Shown: positions 1 through 8,178 of the stretch, piece after piece
How the letters are laid out: the number at the start of each line of letters is the position of its first letter
Numbering within the stretch: the stretch's first letter is position 1
NCBI GenBank assembly: GCA_001724025.1
Contig: MEDJ01000004.1
Location: 119,466-183,465, forward strand
Source: Acidobacteria bacterium SCN 69-37
GTDB lineage: Bacteria; Acidobacteriota; Vicinamibacteria; Vicinamibacterales; SCN-69-37
Length of the DNA stretch: 64,000 nt
Direction: 5' to 3'
The notes under the pieces: model-generated
Database searches by the model: none
What the model was told of the DNA's origin: nothing
Seen by the model: only the letters and a program-made list of their open reading frames with translations
Made by a program: the position numbers and the translations under genes

Positions 1-87
1 CGGCAACTGGATCATGGCGGCGTTCCCGGCCGTCTTATCGGCCTGCCGGTCTGCCGGCTGCACCGTCCTACGCTACGATAGGAGGCT

Positions 88-1296
88 ATGCCGACCGGCA
101 CCTCCGTCCACGTCTCTGCGCGCGTCAACGCCTTCAGCTACGCGATCCGCAACATCGTCGCCGAGGCCCGGAAGGTCGAGGCCGCCGGCCGGAAGGTGCA
201 GTACCTCAACATCGGGGATCCCGTGCAGTTCGGCTTCCGCACCCCGCCCCACCTGATCGAGGCCGTCGAGCGCGCGATGCGCGACGGGCAGAACGGCTAC
301 GTCCCGTCGGCCGGCATCGAACAGGCGCGCACGGCCGTGGCCGGCGAGTACACGCGTCGCGGCATGTCCGTTACGCCCGACCGCGTCGTCATCACGCAGG
401 GAACGTCCGAGGGCATCGAACTGGCGCTCAGCGTGCTCGTCGACCCGGGCGACGAGGTCCTGATCCCCACGCCGAACTATCCGCTGTACACGGCCCTGCT
501 CTCGAAGCTCGGCGCGAGGGCCGTGTCGTACAGGACGGATCCGGATCGCGGCTGGCAGCCGGATCTGGACGACATCCGCGGCCGCATCACCGCCCGCACG
601 CGCGCGCTCGTCGTCATCGATCCGAACAACCCGACGGGTGCGGTCTATCCCGAAGCGACGCGCCGGGCGCTGATCGATCTCGCGGACACCGCCGGGCTGA
701 CGATCCTGGCCGACGAGGTGTACGGCGACGTGTCGTTCGACGGCGCCACGCCGCTGCTCGGATCGCTCGCGCCCGATGCCCCGATTCTCTCGTTCTCGTC
801 GCTCTCGAAGGCCTACCTCGCGCCGGGCTGGCGCACGGGCTGGCTCGTGGTGGGCCGGTCGCCGCGACTCGACGAGGTGCTGTCGGGCATCAGGAAGATG
901 GCCGACGGCCGACTGTGCAGTGCCGGCCCGATGCAGTACGCGGTGGCGCCCGCCCTCGACGGCGATCGATCGCACCAGCGGGCTTTCGCCGATGCCCTGC
1001 GCGAGCGCGCCGAGGTCACCTCGCGTCGCCTCAATGCCATGCCCGGCATGCACTGTGTGACGCCACGCGCCGCGTTCTACGCGATGCCGCAGCTCGATCT
1101 GCCGGCAGGCCGGCGCGACGAGGACTACATCCTCGGCCTGCTGCGTGCCACGGGCATCCTCTGTGTGTACGGCGCGGGGTTCGGCATGCCGCCCGAGGGC
1201 GGCTACTTCCGGATCGTCTTCCTCGCCTCGCCGGCCGAGCTGGAGGCGATCTTCGACGACATGGCCGCGTACACGGCCGAGTTCCTCCGGAGTTGA
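88..1296 (+). CDS. Class I/II PLP-dependent aminotransferase (alanine/aspartate type)
   Basis: A 402-residue fold-type I aminotransferase that would move an amino group between an amino acid and a 2-oxoacid using pyridoxal phosphate in the cytoplasm. The sequence shows the DPNNPTG cofactor loop (residues 178-184), ADEVY (208-212) with the Asp that binds the PLP pyridine nitrogen, and SLSKAYLAPGWRTGW with Lys241 as the Schiff-base lysine. Length is normal for the AlaA/AspB group. The start is the ATG after AGGAGG at 80-85; the 2-base spacing is short, so the start is likely but not certain. It lies 22 bases upstream of dsbD and may be cotranscribed. Exact substrates cannot be read from the sequence. 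Confidence 0.9.
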   Translation: MPTGTSVHVSARVNAFSYAIRNIVAEARKVEAAGRKVQYLNIGDPVQFGFRTPPHLIEAVERAMRDGQNGYVPSAGIEQARTAVAGEYTRRGMSVTPDRVVITQGTSEGIELALSVLVDPGDEVLIPTPNYPLYTALLSKLGARAVSYRTDPDRGWQPDLDDIRGRITARTRALVVIDPNNPTGAVYPEATRRALIDLADTAGLTILADEVYGDVSFDGATPLLGSLAPDAPILSFSSLSKAYLAPGWRTGWLVVGRSPRLDEVLSGIRKMADGRLCSAGPMQYAVAPALDGDRSHQRAFADALRERAEVTSRRLNAMPGMHCVTPRAAFYAMPQLDLPAGRRDEDYILGLLRATGILCVYGAGFGMPPEGGYFRIVFLASPAELEAIFDDMAAYTAEFLRS

Positions 1297-1318
1297 TCGC
1301 GCCCGGATCCGAGGTGCC

Positions 1319-3052
1319 ATGCGCCGCCTGCTCGTTCTGCTCACCGCCTGTCTCGTCGTCGCGTGCTCGTCTCAGCCGTCGGCGCAGGTCCTGACCGAGT
1401 ACGAGACGCTGCTCGAACGCGACACCGTCGCCCCAGGCACGACCGTCCGCGGCATGCTCCGCGTGCCGCTGCCCGACGGCCTGCACGTGCAGTCGAACGC
1501 CCCGCGGGAACCCGGCCTGATTGCCACGGCCCTGACCTTCGCCCCGCCGGCCGGGATCGATGTGACCGAGGTGGTCTTCCCGCCCTCGATCGATCTCGAC
1601 CTGCCGGGCTACACGCTGCCGCTGGCCGTGTTCGAACACGAGATGCGGCTCGGCGTGGTGCTCACGGTCGCCCGATCGGCCTCGTCGGGACCGGTCACCA
1701 TCCCATCGCGACTGCGCTACCAGGCCTGCGACGATCGCCAGTGCTTTCGTCCACTCGATCTGGACATCGCCTGGCACCTGACGATCGCCGCCGCCGGTAC
1801 GCCGATCGCGCCGGCGCAGCATCAAGAGCGCCTGGCGGCCATCCAGTACGGAATGGGCGAGCGGCCGCCCATCGTCGAGGCCCTGCCCGTCATCGCGTCG
1901 AGTGCGACGCAGGCACCGCCAGCGGGATCGGCCGACACGCTCGCGCTGTTCGACACGTTCGAGATCCGCGGCACGGGCGCATACATGAACGCGGACGAGT
2001 TCCTCACGTTCATCCGCAACGCCGAGGCGGGCATCAGGCCGCAGGGTCTGCTCGAGGGCCGCAGCATCCTGGCGATGATCGCGATCGTCTTTGTCGGCGG
2101 CCTCGCCCTCAACCTCACGCCGTGCGTCCTGCCGATGATCCCGATCAACCTGGCGATCATCGGCGCCGGCGCGCAGAACGGGAACCGCCGACGCGGCTTC
2201 GTCCTGGGATCGGTGTACGGAGCGGCGATGGCCCTGACCTACGGCATCCTCGGCCTGGTGGTCGTCCTCACCGCCGGAACGTTCGGCACGATCAACGCCT
2301 CGCCCTGGTTCAACCTCGGGATCGCCGCGCTGTTCGTCGTGCTCGCGCTCGCGATGTTCGACATCATCAACATCGACTTCTCGCGCTGGTCGAGCCGCAT
2401 CCGCTTCAACGATCGGAGCCGCGGGACGTCGATGCTCGCCTTCGGCATGGGTGCCGTGGCCGCGCTGCTGGCCGGCGCGTGCGTGGCGCCCGTCGTCATC
2501 CAGGTCGTCGTGTTTGCCGCCGATCGCTATGCGGCCGGGGCCCCGGCCGCGCTCGCGCTGCCGTTCGTGCTCGGTGTCGGCATGGCACTGCCGTGGCCAC
2601 TGGCCGGCGCAGGCATCAGCGCGCTGCCCAAACCCGGGGCGTGGATGGTGCGTGTCAAGCAGGCGATGGGCGTGTTCATCCTCGGCACCGCGGCGTACTA
2701 CGGCTACGTAGCCTGGCTCGGCTTCGACAACCTGCGCGTCGATCCCGACAGCGTCTCGGCCAGCGTGCAGGCACAGCTCGAAGCCGGCTGGCGATCGGAT
2801 CTCGCCGCCGGTCTCGAGGAAGCCCGCCGCGATGGCCGGCCGGTACTCGTGGACTTCTGGGCAACGTGGTGCAAGAACTGCCTGGTGATGGATCGCACGA
2901 CGCTCGTCGAGTCGGCCGTCGTCGAGGCGCTCGACGGGTACGTGAAGATCAAGGTGCAGGCCGAGGATCCCGACGCGTCGCCCGTCCGCGACATGCTCCA
3001 GCGTCTGCGCGCCCCGGGCCTGCCGGCGTACGCGATCCTCCAACCGCAGTGA
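1319..3052 (+). CDS. dsbD: Thiol:disulfide interchange protein DsbD (lipoprotein-like N-terminus)
   Basis: Carries reducing power from cytoplasmic thioredoxin across the inner membrane to periplasmic thiol proteins. I start it at ATG 1319, giving 577 residues; the open frame runs further upstream but there overlaps the aminotransferase. Residues 1-16 form a signal peptide ending in a lipobox-like VVAC. The alpha domain (about 25-155) has Cys137 and Cys142. The membrane domain (about 248-470) carries Cys269 (LTPCVLP) and Cys388 (GACVAP). The C-terminal thioredoxin-like domain has WCKNC, Cys518/Cys521. All three redox pairs are therefore present. The possible lipid anchor is unusual for DsbD. 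Confidence 0.92.
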   Translation: MRRLLVLLTACLVVACSSQPSAQVLTEYETLLERDTVAPGTTVRGMLRVPLPDGLHVQSNAPREPGLIATALTFAPPAGIDVTEVVFPPSIDLDLPGYTLPLAVFEHEMRLGVVLTVARSASSGPVTIPSRLRYQACDDRQCFRPLDLDIAWHLTIAAAGTPIAPAQHQERLAAIQYGMGERPPIVEALPVIASSATQAPPAGSADTLALFDTFEIRGTGAYMNADEFLTFIRNAEAGIRPQGLLEGRSILAMIAIVFVGGLALNLTPCVLPMIPINLAIIGAGAQNGNRRRGFVLGSVYGAAMALTYGILGLVVVLTAGTFGTINASPWFNLGIAALFVVLALAMFDIINIDFSRWSSRIRFNDRSRGTSMLAFGMGAVAALLAGACVAPVVIQVVVFAADRYAAGAPAALALPFVLGVGMALPWPLAGAGISALPKPGAWMVRVKQAMGVFILGTAAYYGYVAWLGFDNLRVDPDSVSASVQAQLEAGWRSDLAAGLEEARRDGRPVLVDFWATWCKNCLVMDRTTLVESAVVEALDGYVKIKVQAEDPDASPVRDMLQRLRAPGLPAYAILQPQ

Positions 3053-3136
3053 CGATCCCGTCACCGCACCAACACTTTCGCACGGCAACTGTCGCGTCTG
3101 CTGCTATAGTTACTCGGCGATGAGGGTGCAGTACAC

Positions 3137-4387
3137 GTGAGTAGAACGGGTGCGCGCATACTTCTCGGTGTCAGCTGCCTGCTGGCCGCGGCCGCGGTGT
3201 TCCAGTCCTTCCGCTTCAGCCAGTCCCACATCACCGACCGCCAGCGACTCGTCGCGATCGAGCGCGAGGCTGGTGCGCTCGAGACCACGCTGACCGAACT
3301 GCGCGGCGCGCAGATGGCGTACCTGGCTGCCGGCCAGGGCCCCGAGTTCTGGATGCGGCGCGCGAGCGAACTGGCGGATCAGCTGCAGGCGGGGCTCGCG
3401 CGGGCGCGCGAGACGAGCGAGACGACCGACGCGCAGGCCGCCCTCACGTCCGCCGAGACCACGCTGGCCAGCCTGGTTCAGCTCGACACGCGCGCGCGCC
3501 GGGCCGTGAGTGCCGATCAGAAATATCTCGCGTCTGATCTGGTCTTCACCGATGCCGTCACGGGCGCGCAGCAGATCGTCGAAGCCGTCCAGGCCGCACG
3601 GGCCGCCGAGCAGTCCGCCATCGAGGCCCGACTCGATCGCGAGGGCCTGATCCAGTTCGCCCTGTTCCCGGCAGCGCTGCTGCTGATTCTGGCGTCCGCC
3701 TGGACGGCCGGCCACGCGAACCGTCCGAAGGCGCCGGCCCTGTCCGAAGCCGAGGAAGTGGCCGAGATGCTGCGCAAGCTGCCGCCGCCCGTGAAGGCGC
3801 CGGGCGTGACGGCCGTCATCACGCCGCCGGTCGCCACGCCGCCTGCCCGCACGCTGGCGACGCCGGCCGCAGGCGATCCCGTGCCGGCTGCCCCGCCAGC
3901 ACCGGCAGCGTCCATCGTGAGCCTGACCGACGCGGCCGAACTCTGTGTCGACCTCGCGCGGGTGCTGGACGCGGCCGACATGCCGTCGCTGCTCCAGCGG
4001 GCCGCGCGCACGCTCGACGCCAGCGGCATGATCGTCTGGGTGATCGACACGACCGGGCAGACGCTGGCGCCCGCGTTGACGCACGGCTACTCGGAACGCG
4101 TGCTCGCCAAGCTGAAGCCGATCGACGTGCAGGCCGACAACGTGACCTCGCTGTCGTTCCGGTCCATGCGGCCGCAGACGATGCCCGGCGCGGGGCGCGA
4201 CGGGGCCTCGAGCGCCATCGCTGTGCCGCTGATCACGAGCGACGGCTGCAACGGTGTGCTCGCCGCAGAGGTTCCCGGCCCTCGACCGGCGGACGAGCGC
4301 GTGGCCGTGGCGCGCATTCTCGCGGCGCAACTCGCCGCCATGCTCTCGCCCATCGAACCGCCGGCGCGCAAAGCCGCCGAAGCCTGA
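3137..4387 (+). CDS. Membrane-anchored GAF-domain protein
   Basis: A 416-residue protein starting at GTG 3137. It has a transmembrane helix at about 8-26, an extracytoplasmic, probably helical segment (27-168), a second helix at 171-192, a Pro/Ala-rich linker (about 215-258) and a GAF-like cytoplasmic domain (about 265-405). The layout resembles a sensor, but no kinase, cyclase or phosphatase output domain is present. The GAF domain may sense a ligand or mediate protein contacts. The convergent neighbour is a GAF-containing RsbU-like phosphatase, so a shared stress-signalling role is possible but not shown. Domain assignment is by residue pattern only. Confidence 0.7.
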   Translation: MSRTGARILLGVSCLLAAAAVFQSFRFSQSHITDRQRLVAIEREAGALETTLTELRGAQMAYLAAGQGPEFWMRRASELADQLQAGLARARETSETTDAQAALTSAETTLASLVQLDTRARRAVSADQKYLASDLVFTDAVTGAQQIVEAVQAARAAEQSAIEARLDREGLIQFALFPAALLLILASAWTAGHANRPKAPALSEAEEVAEMLRKLPPPVKAPGVTAVITPPVATPPARTLATPAAGDPVPAAPPAPAASIVSLTDAAELCVDLARVLDAADMPSLLQRAARTLDASGMIVWVIDTTGQTLAPALTHGYSERVLAKLKPIDVQADNVTSLSFRSMRPQTMPGAGRDGASSAIAVPLITSDGCNGVLAAEVPGPRPADERVAVARILAAQLAAMLSPIEPPARKAAEA

Positions 4388-4617
4388 TCGACTGTCCCCC
4401 GGGACAGAGGTCAGCCTTCGGGAGATCGACCTCTCCGACAGACACACGCCGCGCCCACCGCGCGCACATCGTGCATTTCCGCGCGCGACCGATACGGCAC
4501 GTCTCTTGAACAACAGGGGCATCGAGCCGTCGGCCGTCACCGGGGTGCGTTCCTTCGACAGGCAGGCGCTGGCATCGCCGTACTCCGGCGTTCCACTCAC
4601 GACGGCGGCGGCTCATA
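4388..4617. other. Non-coding 3' region with small hairpins
   Basis: Between the GAF gene and the inverted-repeat element. Just after the stop codon lies a short hairpin, CTGTCCC (4392-4398) facing GGGACAG (4401-4407), followed by AGGTC/GACCT pairing around 4408-4432. There is no U-tract, so an intrinsic terminator is only possible. I see no credible gene; an open frame crossing the region is rich in Arg, Ser and Pro and matches nothing I know. Confidence 0.5.
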
Positions 4618-4830
4618 GAATCTCAGGTACGACGGGTACGACAGACGACAGGTGGGGGGCGGCGATTCCCGTGCGAACGGACGCAATGTCCCGGTTGCAC
4701 CTGCTGTTCCCCTCGAAATTTTCCCGTCACGCTTCCCGGTTCGTTCCCCAATGTCCTGTCACCGCCAAGTATCGCCCCCGGACGGCGCAGCCCCACCTGT
4801 CGCCTGTCGTACCCGTCGTACCTGAGACTC
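4618..4830. repeat. Inverted-repeat element (MITE-like), arms of about 40 bases
   Basis: Left arm 4618-4657 and right arm 4791-4830 are reverse complements. The inner 37 positions (4621-4657 and 4791-4827) differ at a single base, and the outer three add one more mismatch. The arms read TCTCAGGTACGACGGGTACG from the left end and enclose 133 bases without a gene. The right end touches the stop codon of the RsbU-like phosphatase gene (4829-4831). I see no clear target-site duplication. A non-autonomous transposable element or a folded RNA element are both possible. Confidence 0.75.
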
Positions 4831-6610
4831 AGCTCGTGATCCGCAACACGACGACCGTCGAGTCGTCGTTGGGGGCAGTGCCGCCGCGGTGGGAGTCGAC
4901 AGCGGCGGTGATGCGCGCGACGATCTCGCTCGCCGGCTGATCGGCCGCGGACGAGACCACGTCCATCAGGCGCTGGACGGAAAACTCGTCACCGGCCGCA
5001 TCGACAGCCTCGGTGACGCCATCCGAATAGAACACGTAGATATCGCCGACGGTCAGCGGGAACGACACCTCGTCGTAGCTGACGCCGAAGAACGATCCCA
5101 GCGGGACGCCGGGCAGTTCGATCTGGCTGCACACGCCCCCGCTGACGCGGACCGGGTACGGCACGCCGGAGTTGGCCAGCGTGACGGTCCGACGCTTCAG
5201 GTCGAAGAGCGCGTAGCAGAGCGCACAGAAATATTCCTCGAGCTGCCGCTCGTGCAGGATCGTGTTGATCGACATCAGCACGTTGGCGGGCGACGAGCGC
5301 TCCGGCAGGTAGCGGCGCCGGAACGTGCGGCCGCGGACGAGCTCACCGGCGAACACGGAGTACAGCGCGGCCGGCACGCCCTTGCCCGAGACGTCGCCGA
5401 CAGCGACGATCAGCGCATTCGAGTCGGGGATGAGGAAGTCGTGGAAGTCGCCGCCGAGCTCGCGCGCCGGGGCGAACGACACGGCCAGGTCGACGCCGCG
5501 CACCTTCTTGGGCAGCTGCGTCGGCAGCAGCGCGGCCTGGACACGCTGGGCGAATCGCAGCTCGCGTTCGAGCCGGGCTTCGTTGGCCGACAGTTCCTCG
5601 TACAGGCGCGCATTCTCGATGGCCACGGCCGCCTGGCTGGCCAGCAGCGTGAGAATCTCGACGTCGCGTTTGGAGAAGGCGTCGAGCTCCGGACTCTCGA
5701 GATCGAACACGCCGATGCACCGATCCTTGATCAGCATCGGCACGACGAGCTCCGACCGGACGTCATCGACCACCTTGATGTAGCGGGGATCCTTCGAGAC
5801 GTCGGGCGCCAGGACGGCCTCACGGTGCAGGGCCGCGTAGCCGACGAGCCCCTCGCCCATCCGCACGCGCGGCAGCTCGACCTTCGATCCGTACTGCACG
5901 GCGGTCTGGATCTCGAGTTCGCTGGTCGCCTCGTTCAGCAGGAGAATCCCGAACGTCCGATAGTCGACGACGCGCGTCGCGAGCTGGGCAATGCGCTCGA
6001 GCAGGGCGTCGAGATCGAGCAGCTGGCCCATCTCGCGGCCGATCTCGGCCAGCGTCTCGAACGCCTCGGCGTCGCTGCGCTGCTGGGCGAACAGCTGCGC
6101 GTTGACCAGCGCCGTGGCCACGTGCGCCGCGAACTGCCGCAGGATGGCGACGTCACGTTCCGAGTACCGGTCCCTGTCGCGGCTGAGCACGTTCAGGGCG
6201 CCGATCGACTGCGACTTGTGCAGCAGCGGCACGACGAGCGTCGACTGCATGTCCGGGACGATGCTGACGTACGCCGGCTCGGTGGCCACGTCGCCGCTGA
6301 CCAGCGGCTGCTGGGCGGCAATCACGCGGCCCAGGACGCCAGCCGTGGCGCTCATCTCGAACCCTGACGCGCTGTCGGGGTAGCCGACGCTGTAGGCGAG
6401 CTTCAGTAGGCCCCGCTTCTGGTTCACGAAATAGACCCCGAACGCGTCGAAGGGGACCAGGCGGTGCACGAGCGACGGGATCCGGTGCAGCAGCTCGTCG
6501 AGCTCGATGACCGAGGCGACCTTGCGGCCGAGGTCGAAGAGCGTCAACAGGATGTCGCGCTCGTTGCCCGACAGTGTCGGCGGCGGACTGTGCGAGGGTG
6601 GCAGACTCAT
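4829..6610 (-). CDS. GAF-GAF-PP2C (RsbU/SpoIIE-type) serine phosphatase
   Basis: A 593-residue cytoplasmic regulator. Two tandem GAF domains (roughly 40-175 and 190-335) are followed by a short coiled linker and a C-terminal SpoIIE-type phosphatase. Key metal-binding signatures are visible: ELGGDFHDFL, VGDVSGKGVPAALYS, FYSDGVTEAVD and NDDSTVVVL. Family members dephosphorylate anti-anti-sigma (STAS) proteins in partner-switching pathways that control sigma factors. No STAS protein or RsbW-like kinase lies in this window, although a FliA/WhiG-type sigma gene is 3 kb away. The ATG at 6610 starts it; the divergent fabZ-like gene begins 44 bases away. Confidence 0.9.
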   Translation of the reverse strand: MSLPPSHSPPPTLSGNERDILLTLFDLGRKVASVIELDELLHRIPSLVHRLVPFDAFGVYFVNQKRGLLKLAYSVGYPDSASGFEMSATAGVLGRVIAAQQPLVSGDVATEPAYVSIVPDMQSTLVVPLLHKSQSIGALNVLSRDRDRYSERDVAILRQFAAHVATALVNAQLFAQQRSDAEAFETLAEIGREMGQLLDLDALLERIAQLATRVVDYRTFGILLLNEATSELEIQTAVQYGSKVELPRVRMGEGLVGYAALHREAVLAPDVSKDPRYIKVVDDVRSELVVPMLIKDRCIGVFDLESPELDAFSKRDVEILTLLASQAAVAIENARLYEELSANEARLERELRFAQRVQAALLPTQLPKKVRGVDLAVSFAPARELGGDFHDFLIPDSNALIVAVGDVSGKGVPAALYSVFAGELVRGRTFRRRYLPERSSPANVLMSINTILHERQLEEYFCALCYALFDLKRRTVTLANSGVPYPVRVSGGVCSQIELPGVPLGSFFGVSYDEVSFPLTVGDIYVFYSDGVTEAVDAAGDEFSVQRLMDVVSSAADQPASEIVARITAAVDSHRGGTAPNDDSTVVVLRITS

Positions 6611-6654
6611 GAACGAGCGAGGAGGGGACCAGCGGAATTATACTGCTGCGCGAG

Positions 6655-7140
6655 ATGAGCCTGCAGCTGCCCCTGGACTACGCCGCGATCGAGCGGATTC
6701 TTCCCCATCGGTACCCCTTCCTCCTGGTGGACCGGGTCACCGATTTCGAGCCCGATCGCCGCATCGTGGGTATCAAGAACGTCTCGCTCAACGAGCACTA
6801 TCTCTGGCACGACGAACAGGGCCCCCCGGTGCTGCCGCCCACGATCCTGACGGAAGCCATCGCACAGGTGGGAGCCATCCTCATCCTCGCCAAGCCCGAG
6901 AACCGCGAGAAGCTCATCTTCTTCATGGGCATCGAACGCGTGCGGTACCGGCGCGCGGTACACCCGGGTGACACGGTCGAGATCGAGGCCGTCGTCAAGC
7001 GCCTGCGCAGCCGCATGGGGGTCCTGAGCGGGGCCGCCCGGGTCAACGGCACGGTCGTCTGCGACGGCACGATGACGTTCGCGCTCGGGCCGAAGAGCGG
7101 GAGCGCCGACGGGCCCGGCCGGACGCCGGCCGCCGAATAG
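6655..7140 (+). CDS. fabZ: FabZ-like hot-dog protein with altered catalytic loop
   Basis: A 161-residue hot-dog fold protein resembling 3-hydroxyacyl-ACP dehydratase, which removes water from 3-hydroxyacyl-ACP in fatty acid synthesis. HRYPFLLVDRV (18-28) and the acidic helix EAIAQ (Glu67) are conserved. The usual GHFPG...PVMPG loop is instead HDEQGPPVLPP (52-62): aligned without gaps, Asp53 takes the place of the catalytic His, with His52 next to it. It may still be a dehydratase with a shifted His, or a related hot-dog enzyme of other specificity. It stands apart from lpxD/lpxA, the common FabZ neighbours. Confidence 0.75.
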   Translation: MSLQLPLDYAAIERILPHRYPFLLVDRVTDFEPDRRIVGIKNVSLNEHYLWHDEQGPPVLPPTILTEAIAQVGAILILAKPENREKLIFFMGIERVRYRRAVHPGDTVEIEAVVKRLRSRMGVLSGAARVNGTVVCDGTMTFALGPKSGSADGPGRTPAAE

Positions 7141-7151
7141 CCGGCCGACGC

Positions 7152-8105
7152 CTACGTCCCGACAGGCTTCAGGAGCGCGCGCTCCAGATACCTGTGGTAC
7201 GTCGTGAACCGGCCCGGCGTCGTATCCGTGGCCAGGTGCCGCCGGATCTGCTGCATCTTCGCGTCGAGATCGTCGGCGGCTGCCAGCACGAACGCCTCGG
7301 CGGTCATCGGCGCGACGGGCGATCCGAGCTCCTTCGCCCCGTGGTGCGACAGGATCATGTGCTCGAGCTCGAGCGCCATCTCGCGCGGCACGTCAGGATG
7401 GTCGACGAGCGCCTCGCGCAGCATCGACACGCCCAGCACGATGTGCCCGATCAGATTGCCCTCGAGCGAATAGTCGATCGACACGTCGTACGACAACTCC
7501 TCGAGCTTGCCGAGATCGTGCAGCAACGCGCCCGCGATGACCAGGTCGCGGCGCAGCCCGTAGCTGTCGGCCAGGAACACGGCCACGCCCATGATCTGCA
7601 GCACGTGCTCGAGCAGGCCGCTGCGGTACGCATGATGGACCTGGCGCGCGGCCGGCCAGATCCGCAGCTTTTCCGCGTAGCGTGACACCATCGCCGTCAG
7701 CAGCGCCCGCAGCGGCGCGAACTCGACGCTGGCGATCCGCTGCTCGAGTTCCGCCCACATCTCGTCGACGGGACGCGGCGAACACGGAATGCAGTCCTCT
7801 TCGCGGAACCCGAGCGCCGCGTCCGAGGGCTGCACGCGACGGATGCGGTCGAGGATGAGTTCGGTCCGACCGTTGAAGACGTTGCCCTTGCCCTGCACGG
7901 CCACGAACTCACCGGCCTCGAACTGCGGGCTGAACGTCTCGACGTCCTGGAAGACCTTCGCGTCGATCTCGCCGGACGTGTCCTGGAGGACGAGCACGAG
8001 GAACGGCCCGGTCCGTCCGGTCCGCCGCTCCTTGCGGGCGCACAGGAAGAAGCCGGTCCCGGCCGAGGTGCCGTCGATGCTGCGGGCGTTGGGAAGGCGG
8101 GCCAT
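7152..8105 (-). CDS. YhaM-family 3'-5' exoribonuclease (OB fold + HD domain)
   Basis: A 317-residue protein from ATG 8105; the frame is open further upstream but would run into the divergent kinase gene. An OB-fold nucleic acid-binding domain covers about 15-95, followed by an HD phosphohydrolase domain with LLEH (His166), LLHDLGK (His196-Asp197), His221 and SHHG (His254-His255). This is the YhaM/CBF1 layout, known as a Mn/Co-dependent 3'-5' exonuclease acting on RNA and single-stranded DNA. It converges on the fabZ-like gene with an 11-base gap and is divergent from the histidine kinase. Confidence 0.85.
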   Translation of the reverse strand: MARLPNARSIDGTSAGTGFFLCARKERRTGRTGPFLVLVLQDTSGEIDAKVFQDVETFSPQFEAGEFVAVQGKGNVFNGRTELILDRIRRVQPSDAALGFREEDCIPCSPRPVDEMWAELEQRIASVEFAPLRALLTAMVSRYAEKLRIWPAARQVHHAYRSGLLEHVLQIMGVAVFLADSYGLRRDLVIAGALLHDLGKLEELSYDVSIDYSLEGNLIGHIVLGVSMLREALVDHPDVPREMALELEHMILSHHGAKELGSPVAPMTAEAFVLAAADDLDAKMQQIRRHLATDTTPGRFTTYHRYLERALLKPVGT

Positions 8106-8178
8106 GGCGATCAGGGGCGCACCGGTCGCCGGGCGCGCGCCCGTCCAGTCTACAACCGGATGGTAAGATCCGCCCGCG

